This document shows, piece by piece, positions 44,595-55,400 of a DNA stretch of 64,000 nt (the first letter of the stretch is position 1; each line of letters opens with the position of its first letter). The stretch is taken from NCBI GenBank assembly GCA_037952775.1, contig JBANAY010000003.1, forward strand, positions 13,764,001-13,828,000, given 5' to 3'. Source of the stretch: Clonostachys chloroleuca (lineage: Eukaryota; Ascomycota; Sordariomycetes; Hypocreales; Bionectriaceae). The notes under the pieces were generated by a model, which was not told the DNA's origin, did no database searches, and saw only the letters and a list, made by a program, of their open reading frames with translations. Both the position numbers and the translations under genes were made by a program.

Positions 44595-45353
44595 CTAATT
44601 ACTGATAAACCGTTTCTGAAGTATAATCTCTAAAAGCTCCTGTATGCTAGTTGCCTCACTTTGAATATAAAAGTTTGGATCTCGATTATTCCCTAAGAGA
44701 AATTCATAGCTTAGATATGGAATATAATCTGGTTGACTTCCTTGCCTGCTGTATTTTCCAGTATATGGACAGGGGTAGCAGCTGAACCGGGTTGGGTAGG
44801 TCTTTCCTATACTACTTCTAATAGGAACCTTCCTTAATTGTGTGTCTTTATGAAGTCCTATTAGATATGTATACTGAAGTCCAAGTTTCAACATGTCTTT
44901 GAGATAAAGTGTTCCAGAGAGATATAAATGGATATTAAAATCCTTTATTTTTATCCTACCACCGACTTCCTCATGGGATCGAAGGTATTTTCCCAACGTC
45001 GATGGATCGGGTAGAGTCTCCAACCCATCCTTGTTTGATAAGAGTAGAAGGCGTAGTGGAGACTTCTTATCTACTCTTGTCGCCTCATAAATCAACCTTA
45101 GGTCTAATCCGATAAGAATTAGATCTCCTCCAACGTTTTTAACCATTTCTGCAATTTTTGCTTCCGGTTTGAAAATACTTCCCCATACTCTCGCGTGACA
45201 CATTTTCTCATTTTGCTTCTCCGATGTGGACCAGCCTATACTACTAGAAGCCCTAGCGATAGAACGGGAATCAGGAAGATCCAGGATGCCTTGTTCGATT
45301 TCTCGTGGCAATTGATGGGCTGGTGACTTAATATGGCGATCTTGAGGGGACAT
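44595..45353 (-). CDS. Orphan 252-aa protein, unrecognised
   Basis: A single uninterrupted frame from ATG 45353 with protein-like composition. The N-terminus HQLPREIEQGILDLPD weakly recalls an F-box start. Later parts include WGSIFKPEAKIAEMVKNVGG and FSCYPCPYTGKYSRQGSQPD. It is encoded in DNA of lower GC content and lies wholly between the N- and C-terminal pieces of a DDE transposase, so it may have been inserted with or into that element. No function can be given. Confidence 0.5.
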   Translation of the reverse strand: MSPQDRHIKSPAHQLPREIEQGILDLPDSRSIARASSSIGWSTSEKQNEKMCHARVWGSIFKPEAKIAEMVKNVGGDLILIGLDLRLIYEATRVDKKSPLRLLLLSNKDGLETLPDPSTLGKYLRSHEEVGGRIKIKDFNIHLYLSGTLYLKDMLKLGLQYTYLIGLHKDTQLRKVPIRSSIGKTYPTRFSCYPCPYTGKYSRQGSQPDYIPYLSYEFLLGNNRDPNFYIQSEATSIQELLEIILQKRFISN

Positions 45354-45562
45354 GATGATCTGAAAGGCTACAGAGTACCAGTTGGATTTCGCATACAGTA
45401 GTTCCGGTCCCGTATTTGTATTGAAATATGAAGGGACATAATTAAGGGCATGGGCTCACTTTTAGGCGAGATCCCAGGTATCGCAACCCACCACCGGGTA
45501 GTCCACTCAAGCATTTCCAACGCAACGCCAACTTGCGTATATACATTAGTAAGTACATAAAG

Positions 45563-45604
45563 GTACCTATGTACATATGTATATACATATGTATGTATAG
45601 GTAC
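45563..45604. repeat. 42-nt imperfect palindrome
   Basis: GTACCTATGTACATATGTAT is mirrored by its near reverse complement ending TATAGGTAC. The arms differ by only a few bases (GT against ATGT spacers). It could extrude as a cruciform or hairpin, and lies about 210 nt upstream of the orphan 252-aa frame. Confidence 0.7.
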
Positions 45605-45832
45605 TAGTACAGTAAAAGGCGAAGTGGGCCCTTGGCATGGTTTAAAGTCGCAGTAGCCAAAATGTACTGTAACAAATTGCTCTAACAAAGGCCAAAAAGA
45701 GGGTCCCAAAGTAAACACCAGTGACCCACCACCCCTCGAGCCCCTACCAGCTTTCTGACCTTCTGCCTTCATTTTCTTCCCTCTACAAACATTAACCAGT
45801 CCCCGCTGAAGTCGCGAATCGCGCGGGCTCTA

Positions 45833-46187
45833 GGATGCGACAGAAGAGTAGGATATCGGCATTGCGGCTGGTCCCCGAAGGGGACTTCACTAATTGAAGT
45901 AACAAAGTTCGGCCGAGGAAAGAGATGGCACATCTATCCCGTATATGCTTAAGATGGAATCATACTACGGCGAGTATATCAAGCGTCTACAGACAGCGAC
46001 TTATTTGAAGACTTTATCGCGCAGTTGTTACATCATTGTGGTCGATACCCAGAGCCGAAATCTGTGCTTGTAATGGATAATGCTTCTTGGCATCATACAG
46101 AGAAACTCCGGCAGATGTGCCAACAAGCAGGGGTACTACTAGAATTCCTATCACCATACTCACCAGACTTTATTCCAATTGTAGGAC
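45833..46187 (+). pseudogene. DDE transposase, catalytic part
   Basis: In one frame the sequence reads GCDRRVGYRHCGWSPKGTSL, VTKFGRGKRWHIYPVYA, a TAA stop (45950-45952, one change from CAA), DGIILRRVYQASTDSDLFED, then SVLVMDNASWHHTEKLRQMC and FLSPYSPDF. These are the catalytic blocks of a fungal Tc1/mariner-superfamily transposase, including the D-N-A-S second aspartate. Similarity stops at PDFIPIV, before the third acidic residue, whose block is found inverted at 46245-46451. Confidence 0.8.
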
Positions 46188-46244
46188 TGATCGCATTTTG
46201 TAATAATGGGCACGAGGATGATTATAGTAGTGTTAATATGATAT

Positions 46245-46451
46245 CTAATTTTTCTGGGAGAAGCATGCCGCGTGTGATGTAATAGATATACCTGCGTGAC
46301 GAAAATGATTCTCTGCAATATCCTCATCATCTCCCACCACATCAGCGCACCATTCTAAATACATATCAAATGTCCTATTGATAAAGGCTTCATTTTCATA
46401 GGCTGTCTTTCTGATAAATCTTTTGACATCTCCAAAGTATTCTTCCCCAAG
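46245..46451 (-). pseudogene. DDE transposase C-terminus, inverted
   Basis: The minus strand encodes GEEYFGDVKRFIRKTAYENE, then MYLEWCADVVGDDEDIAENH and FRHAGISI. This is the C-terminal block, including the third catalytic Glu region (EEYF), expected to follow directly after the PDF-x-P-I at 46187. It lies in opposite orientation about 60 nt further on, indicating an inversion or a second, oppositely inserted copy. Confidence 0.75.
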
Positions 46452-46841
46452 CCAAACCGAGTAGACAGAGCCGTCGTAATTTCAATGGCAGTGTTTCATT
46501 AGAACAACATTCAACCACTGCTATTAGGTTATCCAACTCCGCTGGGAACGACATTACACCTCCGGCAGAACAGCACAGTGCCCCACTGGATCATGCCATA
46601 GCAGTTGAGAATTATCAAAGTATGATTGTATGGCTATTGTTACATTCACATACTAATTTCGTACAGAACGGATTTCACACCGAGTTTATGATGGACAGGC
46701 TGGGGATGGCCTAGTGTTACCAGCTTTTAGCCTTGTATTCTCGCTAATTATAGGTTGTTCAGCCTACGGAGAGTTTAGCCTCGAAACATCAGCAGACAGA
46801 GCTGCTACTGACGAAGTCATAGTAGACGTAGATGATAAAGT
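46452..46841. other. Region with a possible short spliced frame
   Basis: On the plus strand a coding-like stretch (DITPPAEQHSAPLDHAIAVE, about 46550-46620) is followed by a plausible intron (GTATGATTG to TCGTACAG) and a second stretch (ISHRVYDGQAGDGLVLPAFS to about 46880). No start codon or family is recognised, so it is not assigned. Confidence 0.3.
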
Positions 46842-47040
46842 CTACAGCTTGTCCAATAGCAGTTTGACAATGTCTAGGTGACCTTTCACTAAGGCGGCTT
46901 GGAGAGCGTTGCCATACTCGCCGCCTTGTGCATTCACATTTGCCCCCTTGTCCAATAGCAGTCTGACAATGTCTAGATAACCTTTCACTAAGGCGGCATA
47001 GAGAGCGTTGCTATAGTAGCTGCCCTGCGCCGATATACGT
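46842..47040 (-). pseudogene. Ankyrin-repeat fragment
   Basis: The minus strand encodes two ankyrin units 99 nt apart, NALYAALVKGYLDIVRLLLD and NALQAALVKGHLDIVKLLLD, joined by KGANVNAQGGEYG. It then ends at TAG. No start or further repeats are present. The two units are over 85% identical in DNA, suggesting recent repeat expansion before truncation. Confidence 0.75.
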
Positions 47041-48163
47041 TTCGGTGAATGCAGGCGGCTCCACGGACTACCGTCCCATGGACCTGCCTGCTAGCATTTG
47101 CGTTCCTTCCTACGATTGAACTGCATTAACATGGACTACGAGTATCATCCTATATTTTGCTGTTTTCAATGGTTTGCTATTTCCGTCTCAGCGGCTGCTG
47201 GGGCTGGAACAGGGTAGCACGATGCGGGGCCTCGACTTTGGAAGACGTTCAATCGTCATCAGACTCAGGGAAATTCTGTAATCAATCGAATGATCACGTA
47301 AAATCGACGACTGTATGAACGTGATATCTTGTGATAAGCCGACAATGGTGTCGAGATCGGAGTCATTGACTTTAGTGGCGTAGAAATGTAACTTCTTGCC
47401 GGGAACCAGATGGGAGACGCCACCAGTGAATCGGAGGCGTTCGCGTTGCCGTATGTTTATTGATTTGCCTATGTTAGCGGGCACATTAAAACATTTATTT
47501 GGCTTAACCGCTATCAGCCATTTCCTGTTGTGAGACTGCCTGTGTTTTCGGAACTCTAGGTTTCATGAGGCATTTCACGAGATCATGTTTGGCTGAATAC
47601 TACACGAATTCCTACATATTGCGGATTGCCTCATCATAAGCTGCTATGATGGGCCCGTGAAGTTGATCTGGGTCCCCTGCAGGTGTAACGAGGCTGATCC
47701 TATCCTCGTTGTCCAAGGGAAAAAGGATCTTCCTAATCTTCAGGCATAGGGCTTCGCGACATCTAATGCTACTAGAAACTCGTCCGTGATCTTGTCCATG
47801 CCGTCCACCGTCATATGACCCCTTTCGCACTTGCAATTTCTCCGAAACTTCCAATTTCCCATGTCTGAAGGAGGCTCTAGGCGCCCTCCCTACCATTATT
47901 CCACGCTTGGCGTGCGTACATCCAAAATAGGGGATGCGTTGTGCTTACTAAGGGCATGGAAAATAGCTTTTCCTTCCCGAGTTGCATTGAAGTCACTAGG
48001 GAATGACGCGGTATGACATACCAATTGGTGTCGCCCATTCGCAGTTTTGTTTTTCCGACTCGTCATCCGGGTTTCTCCGAGTGCCGGTCCAGCAAATACC
48101 TACGCGACGCGCGAGGCTCCAACTATTTCCAGCGCAGATGTGTTAAGAACGAGAGCCGTCGTC
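47041..48163. other. Region with unassigned minus-strand fragments
   Basis: Frames at 47188-47484 (LVPGKKLHFYATKVNDSDLD) and about 47612-47750 (IRKILFPLDNEDRISLVTPA, on the minus strand) look coding-like but are short, without starts and unrecognised. Positions 47931-48010 are the counterpart of the duplicated piece at 40820-40910. The last 150 nt form the presumed promoter of the kinase gene. Confidence 0.35.
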
Positions 48164-50580
48164 ATGACGGATCAAAACCGCTCAAAGGTTATCCAAGAAC
48201 ATCCTATTGGAAATGGCCTCAACGCCTTCCGTACTTCCTTCAATTCAATCTGTGAAGACAGGAATATTTCCCCAGATCCAGCTGCTGTAGAGCATCTTGG
48301 TCAAGAAGGTACGTGTAGCAAGGCTGATTCCGATGTAAGCCTGTCTGACGGCATGTAGACCTACAGAATCTTGTCCTCGTCCTTCTCTCCACATTACAGA
48401 TCCATCCAGCCGCTCGACTGCTCTGTTCAAGCGGAAATGGCAAAAACCTCTTCGACGATTTGTTGCGGCTCAATTCCGCTGTCAACTCTGGCGAGTTCGA
48501 ACCCGACCGCATTAAGCCACTCTTAAGGTCGGCTGTCACCGACACTCCCGACGATACAGTTATCTGGAATCATCTCTACGAAGCTGTCACAGAATCCACC
48601 CCTCCTCCTCGACCAATACCTTCGTCGATCCAACAAACGCCGTTGAGTCAGAATACGAGCGGCCTCGTGAACTCGTCGGAATTTCGCCAGAATGTCGACC
48701 CAATCCTTAAATTGGAGCTTGAGCATCTCTATACTGGACTTCCCAATTTCCACAAAGCCTTCTTTGGAGACGTGCCAGACCTCGACAGAGTCTCTGAAGC
48801 GGTTTTTCGCAGGTGCACCGACGGCGACCATCCGCTGTTCACTGATGGTTGGACTGGATGGCCAGCAACCGCCAAAGAGAGCGAGGTGCTGGCTTGGTTT
48901 GGTGGCTTAATACCCAAGCTGGAAGCATTCGCATGCGACCACATTCCGACGCTGGCGACCCGGCGAAAGCTATTGGCGCAGCCGAGGACTCCATTAATTG
49001 GCTCCACAGGCAAACGCAGTATGGATATCGGCTTTGTTGACAGTGATATTACTTATAATCCTGATTTTGAAGATTCAAGATATCGTTGGTCACACATCCT
49101 CGTTGCCGGCGAACTGAAAAGCAACCCGAAGGCGGACACAGCGTCGATTGCATGGATTGATCTTGCAAGGTACGTGAGAGAGGTGTTCGGCGCCCAAGAG
49201 AACCGTCGCTTCGTACTGGGCTTTACTCTCTGCGGGTCTCTTATGAGGGTATGGGAGTTCGACCGGCTTGGGGGGATCGCCTCCGAACAATTCGACATTA
49301 ACAGTAAGGATGGTGGGCTACGGTTTGTGACGACCATCTTGGGATTTCTGCGGATGAACGAGGAGATGCTTGGGTTTGACCCTACCATTAGAACATTCGG
49401 CGACCAACAATATATCGACATCGAACGAAACGACAAAACAGAGCGTCTCATCATTGACGAGGTCATGAAGCGAGCACGTTGCGTTGCTGGTCGGGCGACA
49501 GTCTGTTGGAGAGCACATCGTAAGGAGGATCCGCAGACGCCACTTGTTATCAAGGACTCATGGCAATACACGGATCGGGACGAAGAAGGCGAACTCCTCC
49601 GAGAGGCGACTCAGAAAGGTGTTGCTAACGTTGCCCGATATTACCACCATGAGACCGTTCGCGTACGAGGTGCCAATGACGACATTCAACAAAACATTCG
49701 AAAGGGCCTGGACGTCACGGAAGCCGCGAATTATCGACCAGGACGTGCGAAGCTGCAGTCCAGTGCGAACGTATCTATTTCCCGCAAAGGGCGAAGTACC
49801 AGCTCTGGCGTGAAGCGGCCATCCAGCGATGCTGACGCCACTCTACCGCCGATTAAGCGATCCCGTCCAACGTCTCCAACAAAGGCAAGCGGCGAACGAC
49901 CACCAAACCGGGTGCACCGGCGAGTTATTCTTAGCGACTACGGAAAACCAATCTACAAAGCAAGCTCCCGCGTTGCGCTGCTTTCTGCGCTGGAAGGCTG
50001 CATTGACGGCCATCATCACTTGCACAAGGTGGGCCTTCTCCACAGAGACATCTCTATCAACAACCTCATGATGAATGAGGATAAAAAGAACCCTTCCTGG
50101 ACAGCCTTCTTGATCGACCTTGACCTTGCTGTTCGAGGGCAACGAGAAGGTGCCTCTGGAGCAAAGGGAAAGACAGGAACGAGGGCGTTCATGGCTATAG
50201 GAGCGCTGTTAGATGATGAGCACTCCTTCATGCACGATCTTGAGTCCTTCTTCTGGGTACTGTTCTGGATATGCATTCACTACAACGGCCCTGACGGTGG
50301 CAAGCCGGTGCCGCGATTTGAAAAATGGAATTATGTTGATACGGATGAGTTAGCAGAATTGAAGAAGGGCGAGATCGCGGACGAGGAAGATTTTCTCAAG
50401 AAGGCAGACAAGCATTTCACGTCGCACTACCGGCCGCTGATCCCATGGGTCAATAGGTTGCGGAGGAAAGTATTCCCTAATGGTGGGAGATGGAAGAGGC
50501 TAGAGCCGGAGCTCTATTCCTCGATGAAGAAGATCCTCCACGATGCCCGGAGGGACCCAATGGTGTTGGCGGAAGGTTAG
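48164..50580 (+). CDS. FunK1-family (fungal-type) protein kinase
   Basis: Two exons (48164-48308, 48410-50580) give about 771 aa. The splice was chosen to restore HLGQEAARLLCSSG. The long N-terminal half (residues 50-330) contains the conserved FunK1 parts GKRSMDIGFVD and WSHILVAGELKSNP. The kinase C-lobe follows, with catalytic loop HRDISINN (about residue 593), the DFG equivalent IDLDLA (about 618), GTRAFMA in the activation segment and HDLESFFWVLFWICIHYNGP. FunK1 kinases are expanded, fast-evolving Ser/Thr-type kinases of filamentous fungi, mostly of unknown role. A Ser/Pro/Lys-rich insert (about 460-530) separates the lobes. The gene appears complete. Confidence 0.92.
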
Positions 50581-51413
50581 CATTGTATGATGAGATTAGG
50601 TTGCTTACACTTACAGTTGGCTGTAACTAGAAGGACCCTGCAGGCCCTACACTATATGTTCACAAAACGATAGTGAACAAGTCGCATTTTTAACGCATGC
50701 ACTGCGGCGCCGCGGCCCTAGCTTGACTTCTAGGAAAAGAGAGTAGCCGTCCGCAGAGTGTGACTGACGCCCTGGACACATCAGTTGCAGACAGCGTCTT
50801 CCAGGGCCATATAGGTTGGACTGGATGCGCTGGATTGGTTTAGCATGCATTGGTCGATTGAATTATTGGCATGGTTATCGCTAGTAAGATTTTGTAATTC
50901 GACCTTACGTGGCGAAGCCACCCTAATCAGAGCCACTCCGGCTCGTGGTTCCAATCCCAAACGATAGTTGGTGTCCTCCTACTTGCCGGATAATTGCTTG
51001 TTTTGGCGTACCCTTCTGCTTCCCACCGCACCTGTTTTTGCGGAATTCCCACCGTATTGACGCGCCGAGGTGTGGGGAGCCCCAGTCATCAAGAAGAATA
51101 GGCCACTGTGGTGATGTCAGTTGCTTATTAATCACAATACTCTGGCTAAGGGTGAATTTCGCCCGATGGAGATACTGCCGAGTAAATTCCGGCCACATAA
51201 GGTCATAGTAACACTGCCACCCTCTGCGACCTCTTACTCATCAGATAAGCCCACTGTATTAACACATTGTATTATCAGGCCATTTCTGTTCATCCTTGAT
51301 ATTCTTGTCAGAGGCACAGCACAATACAAGTCTAACCATCTAACAATCCAACAATTCTACAACCGAGCCCCACTTACTTTCCCGCTACCACACAATTCGA
51401 TAACCCTACGTGA
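50581..51413. other. Intergenic, no supported gene
   Basis: Opposed frames at 50923-51208 are not convincing on either strand. Nothing else recognised. Confidence 0.4.
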
Positions 51414-51740
51414 CCCACTCCATCAGCTGTAAATCCCGCGTCATCACGAGGTAGAATCTCCCCACCTAGGCGCATTCCAGCGAATGCCCTTTCGCCGCAC
51501 AGACCACCCCAACGCGATATTGTGTTCCCGTCGACTCCATCGTCAGGCAGCGACCAAGTTTCTGGCCTTCCCAAGCCCACCTCCAGCATCGTGAGTAATC
51601 AGGCTTGGCCAGCATCAAGATCGCGCAGGCAGCAACCGGAGGGTCCGACAGCCATCCTAGAGTCTTGGCTGAAAGTGCTTTTCCGGAAAGACCAGATTAG
51701 GATTGGATGGTACATGGCAACTCAGCCACCAACAAAGTAG
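51414..51740 (+). CDS. Coding-like stretch, unrecognised (uncertain)
   Basis: The frame SSRGRISPPRRIPANALSPH, then PSTPSSGSDQVSGLPKPTSS has the composition of a disordered protein segment and ends at a consensus GTGAGT donor (about 51593). A possible next exon (after ATCAAG, about 51620) encodes IAQAATGGSDSHPRVLAESA and stops. There is no start codon and a stop lies immediately upstream, so it may be an internal exon, a relic or chance. Confidence 0.25.
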   Translation, partial: PTPSAVNPASSRGRISPPRRIPANALSPHRPPQRDIVFPSTPSSGSDQVSGLPKPTSSIVSNQAWPASRSRRQQPEGPTAILESWLKVLFRKDQIRIGWYMATQPPTK

Positions 51741-51783
51741 CATGCGGTTTTGAACGTGAAGCTCCGGTATAAATGGGGACATA

Positions 51784-51950
51784 CCCTGGCAAACTCCCCT
51801 TAAATATTTACCACGAAAAGTTTCCCCGTTCTGCCACAATCGGTGCTGTCTGTCCCTTGCAAACTCCCTAGGATTTTCCTCTCCCAAGAAAAATTTTCCC
51901 GTTCCACCACCTAATAACAACAGGTGGAGTCTACCCCTTGCAAACTCCCA
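51784..51950. repeat. Three promoter-proximal repeats of about 70-80 nt
   Basis: The motif CCCTTGCAAACTCCC recurs at about 51784 (with CTGG), 51854 and 51935. The first two copies are each followed about 30 nt later by a similar AAAA-rich, CCCGTTC-x-x-CCAC element. The array ends about 20 nt before the start codon at 51970, so it probably lies in the promoter or 5' leader of that gene. Confidence 0.65.
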
Positions 51951-51969
51951 TTGGAGTCATTTCCGCGAA

Positions 51970-53139
51970 ATGGAAACGCGTCATCAATTCACGTTGTCAA
52001 ATGCCGAAAGCACCATCAATGATTCGCTTCGGATTTTTACGGATTGTCTTTCGAAAGAATGGACGCGAACCAAAACACCATATGGGCTTGACGAAGCCTT
52101 GGGATCGGTGGGTAAGCCAGACGTGCTACAGCTGGACCAAGGAGAGGCCGCCCGACAAGAAACAGCAGCGATCTTTCTTGGATTTGGGTTCCAAACTTGG
52201 TTAGCGTACTTTCTGGCAACACACCATCAAGGTCGTCATTATCCTGGGCAAAAAGCCACCACCGAAACGATCAGAGCATTCGATCAGCTATCCAACGAAG
52301 ACCGGACCGGAGTTGCATCGGCAATAGCTTCCATAGAGAGCCATGTAACTGTCCAGGACGCAATACGAAAGTTGATGGCGACCCCGAAACGTCGACGTGA
52401 GTTTCTCCAGGCCCTGTTTCCTTATGTTTTCTAACGTAACCTAGGGCTTGTAGAGCAGACTTGCAGCGAACAACAGCCAACGAATGTCGCGATGTCGAGC
52501 CGCCAAATCATTGCCAATGGTTCTCCTTCCCTGAATAACACGATAAGCATAACCTCTCCCACTCTTCGAATCGAATCTCCAAGCGATCCGGCGGTGGCTT
52601 TGGCACCTCCCGTCCAAGAGCAGACGTGCACGCAAGCTTCTTACCGAGGTATAATGGACATTTTCCCCCCGTACATGTGTGGTGCAATCAGTCCAAAGGA
52701 TGGCAGGGCGGACGTTACGATGGGCTTTCCGTATATAAGGAGTCATGTTTTGAAACCTTACTGTCTTATGAGTCTAGTTATTAAGGCGAGCGAGGTTCCA
52801 TACATTGCGATGCGGTTATTCAAGGCACATATAGGGACAGGTGATGGAGTTCGACACTTTGTCCTAGACAATGGAGGGAGATTGCTTCCCGTAAACGGCT
52901 TCCAATTTCAAGGCTCGCTGGACAGCGACATCGACGGGTTGCTTGGCTCTAAGATAAGCAAAGCAATCGCCGAGAGTCCGGTGCGTGAACAAGAATGCGC
53001 GGAAGGGATTGTGGCTACAAGGTGTGTAGCCATGTCGTTCAGTCGCGATACTCAGGACAGTGGTGTACTCAACTTAAGCCTGGGCTTGACAGATGGGCTC
53101 TGGATGAAGAACAAGCTATATACTGAGCAGCCTAGATAG
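51970..53139 (+). CDS. Uncharacterised 373-aa protein
   Basis: Two exons (51970-52396, 52445-53139) join in phase. The first part is helical and polar (INDSLRIFTDCLSKEW, LGFGFQTWLAYFLATHHQGR, SIESHVTVQDAIRKLMATPK). The second begins with a Ser/Thr/Pro-rich stretch and continues as a compact-looking domain (DIFPPYMCGAISPKDGRADV, VLDNGGRLLPVNGFQFQGSL, LNLSLGLTDGLWMKNKLYTE). No signal peptide, membrane helix or known motif is seen. The intron has a consensus GTGAGT donor and CTAAC branch site. It converges on the next gene with 9 nt between stop codons. Confidence 0.6.
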
Positions 53140-53148
53140 TACAGAGAG

Positions 53149-53744
53149 TCAGGCCTTCTTCAGGTGTCCGCCAGTGCCGACACAATACAGCGCATAGCCC
53201 CGAGGTACAACACACGAACCCTGCATCTTGGTCATACTTTTCACCACGCCACCCAACTTGCCGTCTGTACTGACGGACAGGATAGAAGCTTCGCAATTGC
53301 GCCAGAGCACCACTCCACCGTCGCCGTAAATGGAGTCTGGTGTGCTTAGAGCATTCGTAAAGTCTTCTGTTCCATCGAGATCATTTTCAACGGAATCCTA
53401 CGAAGGAATTAGCTCAGCTATTGGACGACGCTCGACCGTGACTTGCCATGTGAATGCCCCGCCTTTCAGAGGCGAGCTGGGGAAGAAAAGGGCTGTAGCT
53501 AGTTTTGTCGTGGATAGCTAGATTGCGCTCAGTGTTGGAATTTCAACGCCGCAAGGATGGAGATGAAGTTTTATCAGGTGTAAACGGTAGATAGTGACTG
53601 AACGTGTCGTTTTGTGGTCCGCAGGCCATTGTGCGAGAAATTGTTCGCGATATCGAGTGGGGTGAAGGTTCGGGCAGGTGGATTTATGGTAGGCGGATCG
53701 GGCATGCAGTCAGGTGGTTCATTTGTGCCTAGAGATTGCAGCAT
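53149..53744 (-). CDS. Uncharacterised protein, about 160 aa, three exons
   Basis: Three short exons (53744-53586, 53517-53443, 53397-53149) join in phase. The reading is MLQSLGTNEPPDCMPDPPTI..., then LSTTKLATALFFPSSPLKGG, then DSVENDLDGTEDFTNALSTP and DGGVVLWRNCEASILSVSTD up to a final CVGTGGHLKKA. The C-terminal exon is a strong open frame without stops and with balanced composition. Both introns end in TAG with a CTAAT-like or similar branch; the donors (GTTTAC, GTCACG) are weak. If the second intron is not spliced, a TAG interrupts the frame. Two or three Cys are spaced through the last exon. No family is recognised. Confidence 0.5.
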
Positions 53745-55400
53745 TCATGCCCAAATCTCTTCGGCTCCAACGAGACGTAAATTCAAACCCCCACGAAGAC
53801 TATTCACCTGCTGGAAGATGAGTATGACCATGATATTTTCAGCGGTGGCGCTGCGAAATCGCCAGACCTTTTGTCTTCAATGGTTGATGGCATTTGTCTG
53901 CGGGCCGAAGTTTCTCCGTGCGCAGGTCGTACTGCCAGGTCTATAAACATGAGAGGGGACTTTGCCAGGGGATGACTTCACGAACACGGTTTAGGCCCAA
54001 AGTTCATTCTGCTAAAATATACCGACTCGGCGCTCTCGTTTTGCAGTTCACATATTAAAGCGGGTCAGGTGAATTTACAAGGAAACGTGCATGCCTTACG
54101 GGATTTTGCATGGGTCTAGGCCATTTCACCATGCAGTGGTGGCGACTTGCCCATGCCAAAAGTTGCCTTCGATTGGCCAATTGCGTGCCACACTACCATC
54201 AGCCTGATTCATGTCTTAGATGGGTGTACCAAGCCATCGGCTCGGTTATATCAATAGATATTGACCAAGTTTGTAGTGTATTGCTACATGTAAGGCACTA
54301 ACTATATTGATACTAGCCCACTAGGTCTGCACTTGGTCCCAGCTGCCCTATTCTGCATGCTCCAGGGTAGGGAACTTCAAGAAGGTCAAGAATTCCTGAG
54401 CGTTGAGTTTTATCCCACATGTTACGGCCTACCCCTGGATGGAATTAGGGTGACCGATTTAGTTCATCTCAAACAGTTGCTGCAGGTCAACGCAGTAAGA
54501 ATGAGGTTGCGGCAAAACTCGTATGCTTTTGCAGTTATGTAATCGATATTATTGGCCATGGCCTATGATTGAAACAACGTTGAAAACGACATGTAATCTT
54601 ACCAGCACTAGACTAGAACAAAACCGGAGAGAGGTCGTATATGGTGACCTGCGAGCCGATACTCTCGTAAATGGTTCACTGATCAGTTCCTGCTGCATGT
54701 CGATGCTGGAATGTTAGACTTGCGGCCGACATGCATGTATTCAAGTACATGGTCCCCGGGCTGCGGCCGGGCATCGTGAACATCGGAAAGACATGGCACA
54801 CCTTTGGATCTTGTTTGGCTCTTGTATGTTAAACCTGGGCTTGAATGCAATAGAAACTATTGAACGGCCATACATGCGGCTTGTCCCGACTTGGGGTGGG
54901 ATATTCGGGGCCGAATTGACCAATATGTTCATCCAATGGCTTGCCCTGAGTGGGAGAGCTGTACCTTTCGTAGTAACACAGCTCAGGAAGCTTACTCGTA
55001 TCTTGACTTAAAGGACAAGGATACAACCAACATGCGTGCATTCGAGTGAAGGTGGCCGCGGCCATGCAGCAGCCTTAGCGCAATATTGGCCACGTCAAAA
55101 GTTCGTCCGTGGAATCACGACCCCTGGCGAGACAAGTTCCATCTAGTCCATATCAAGATGCAGGTCAAGCTGGAAGAAACGAGGTTGCAGCCATACCATG
55201 CGTGGACGGAATATGCTGTGAGTTGCATCTGGGCCTGCTCGGTCCTCCCCCGCTTCACCCGGCACAAACCATGATTGACGTGATGTGTCAGACTGCCCCG
55301 TTGACTGATCAAGGACGGAAAGCATATAATCTGGGTACCCGCAGAGAATTGCATCTTCGTCTTTGGTTGCCTCGTCTGCCTTATGATTTGGTTCGCAACT
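53745..55400. other. Region without a supported gene
   Basis: Several short frames on both strands (54110-54301, 54333-54542, 54793-55011 plus; 54829-55065 minus) overlap and show no motif. A minus-strand frame at about 53905-53810 (MPSTIEDKRSGDFAAPPLKI) ends at a possible donor and may be an upstream exon, but it cannot be joined in frame to the 160-aa gene. Confidence 0.35.

Noticed and set aside
45368..45772. 134-codon minus-strand frame
   Set aside because: It runs through a TACA/TGTA palindromic repeat, and no motif or homologous pattern is visible.
49053..49571. 172-codon minus-strand frame
   Set aside because: Antisense shadow of the FunK1 kinase exon.
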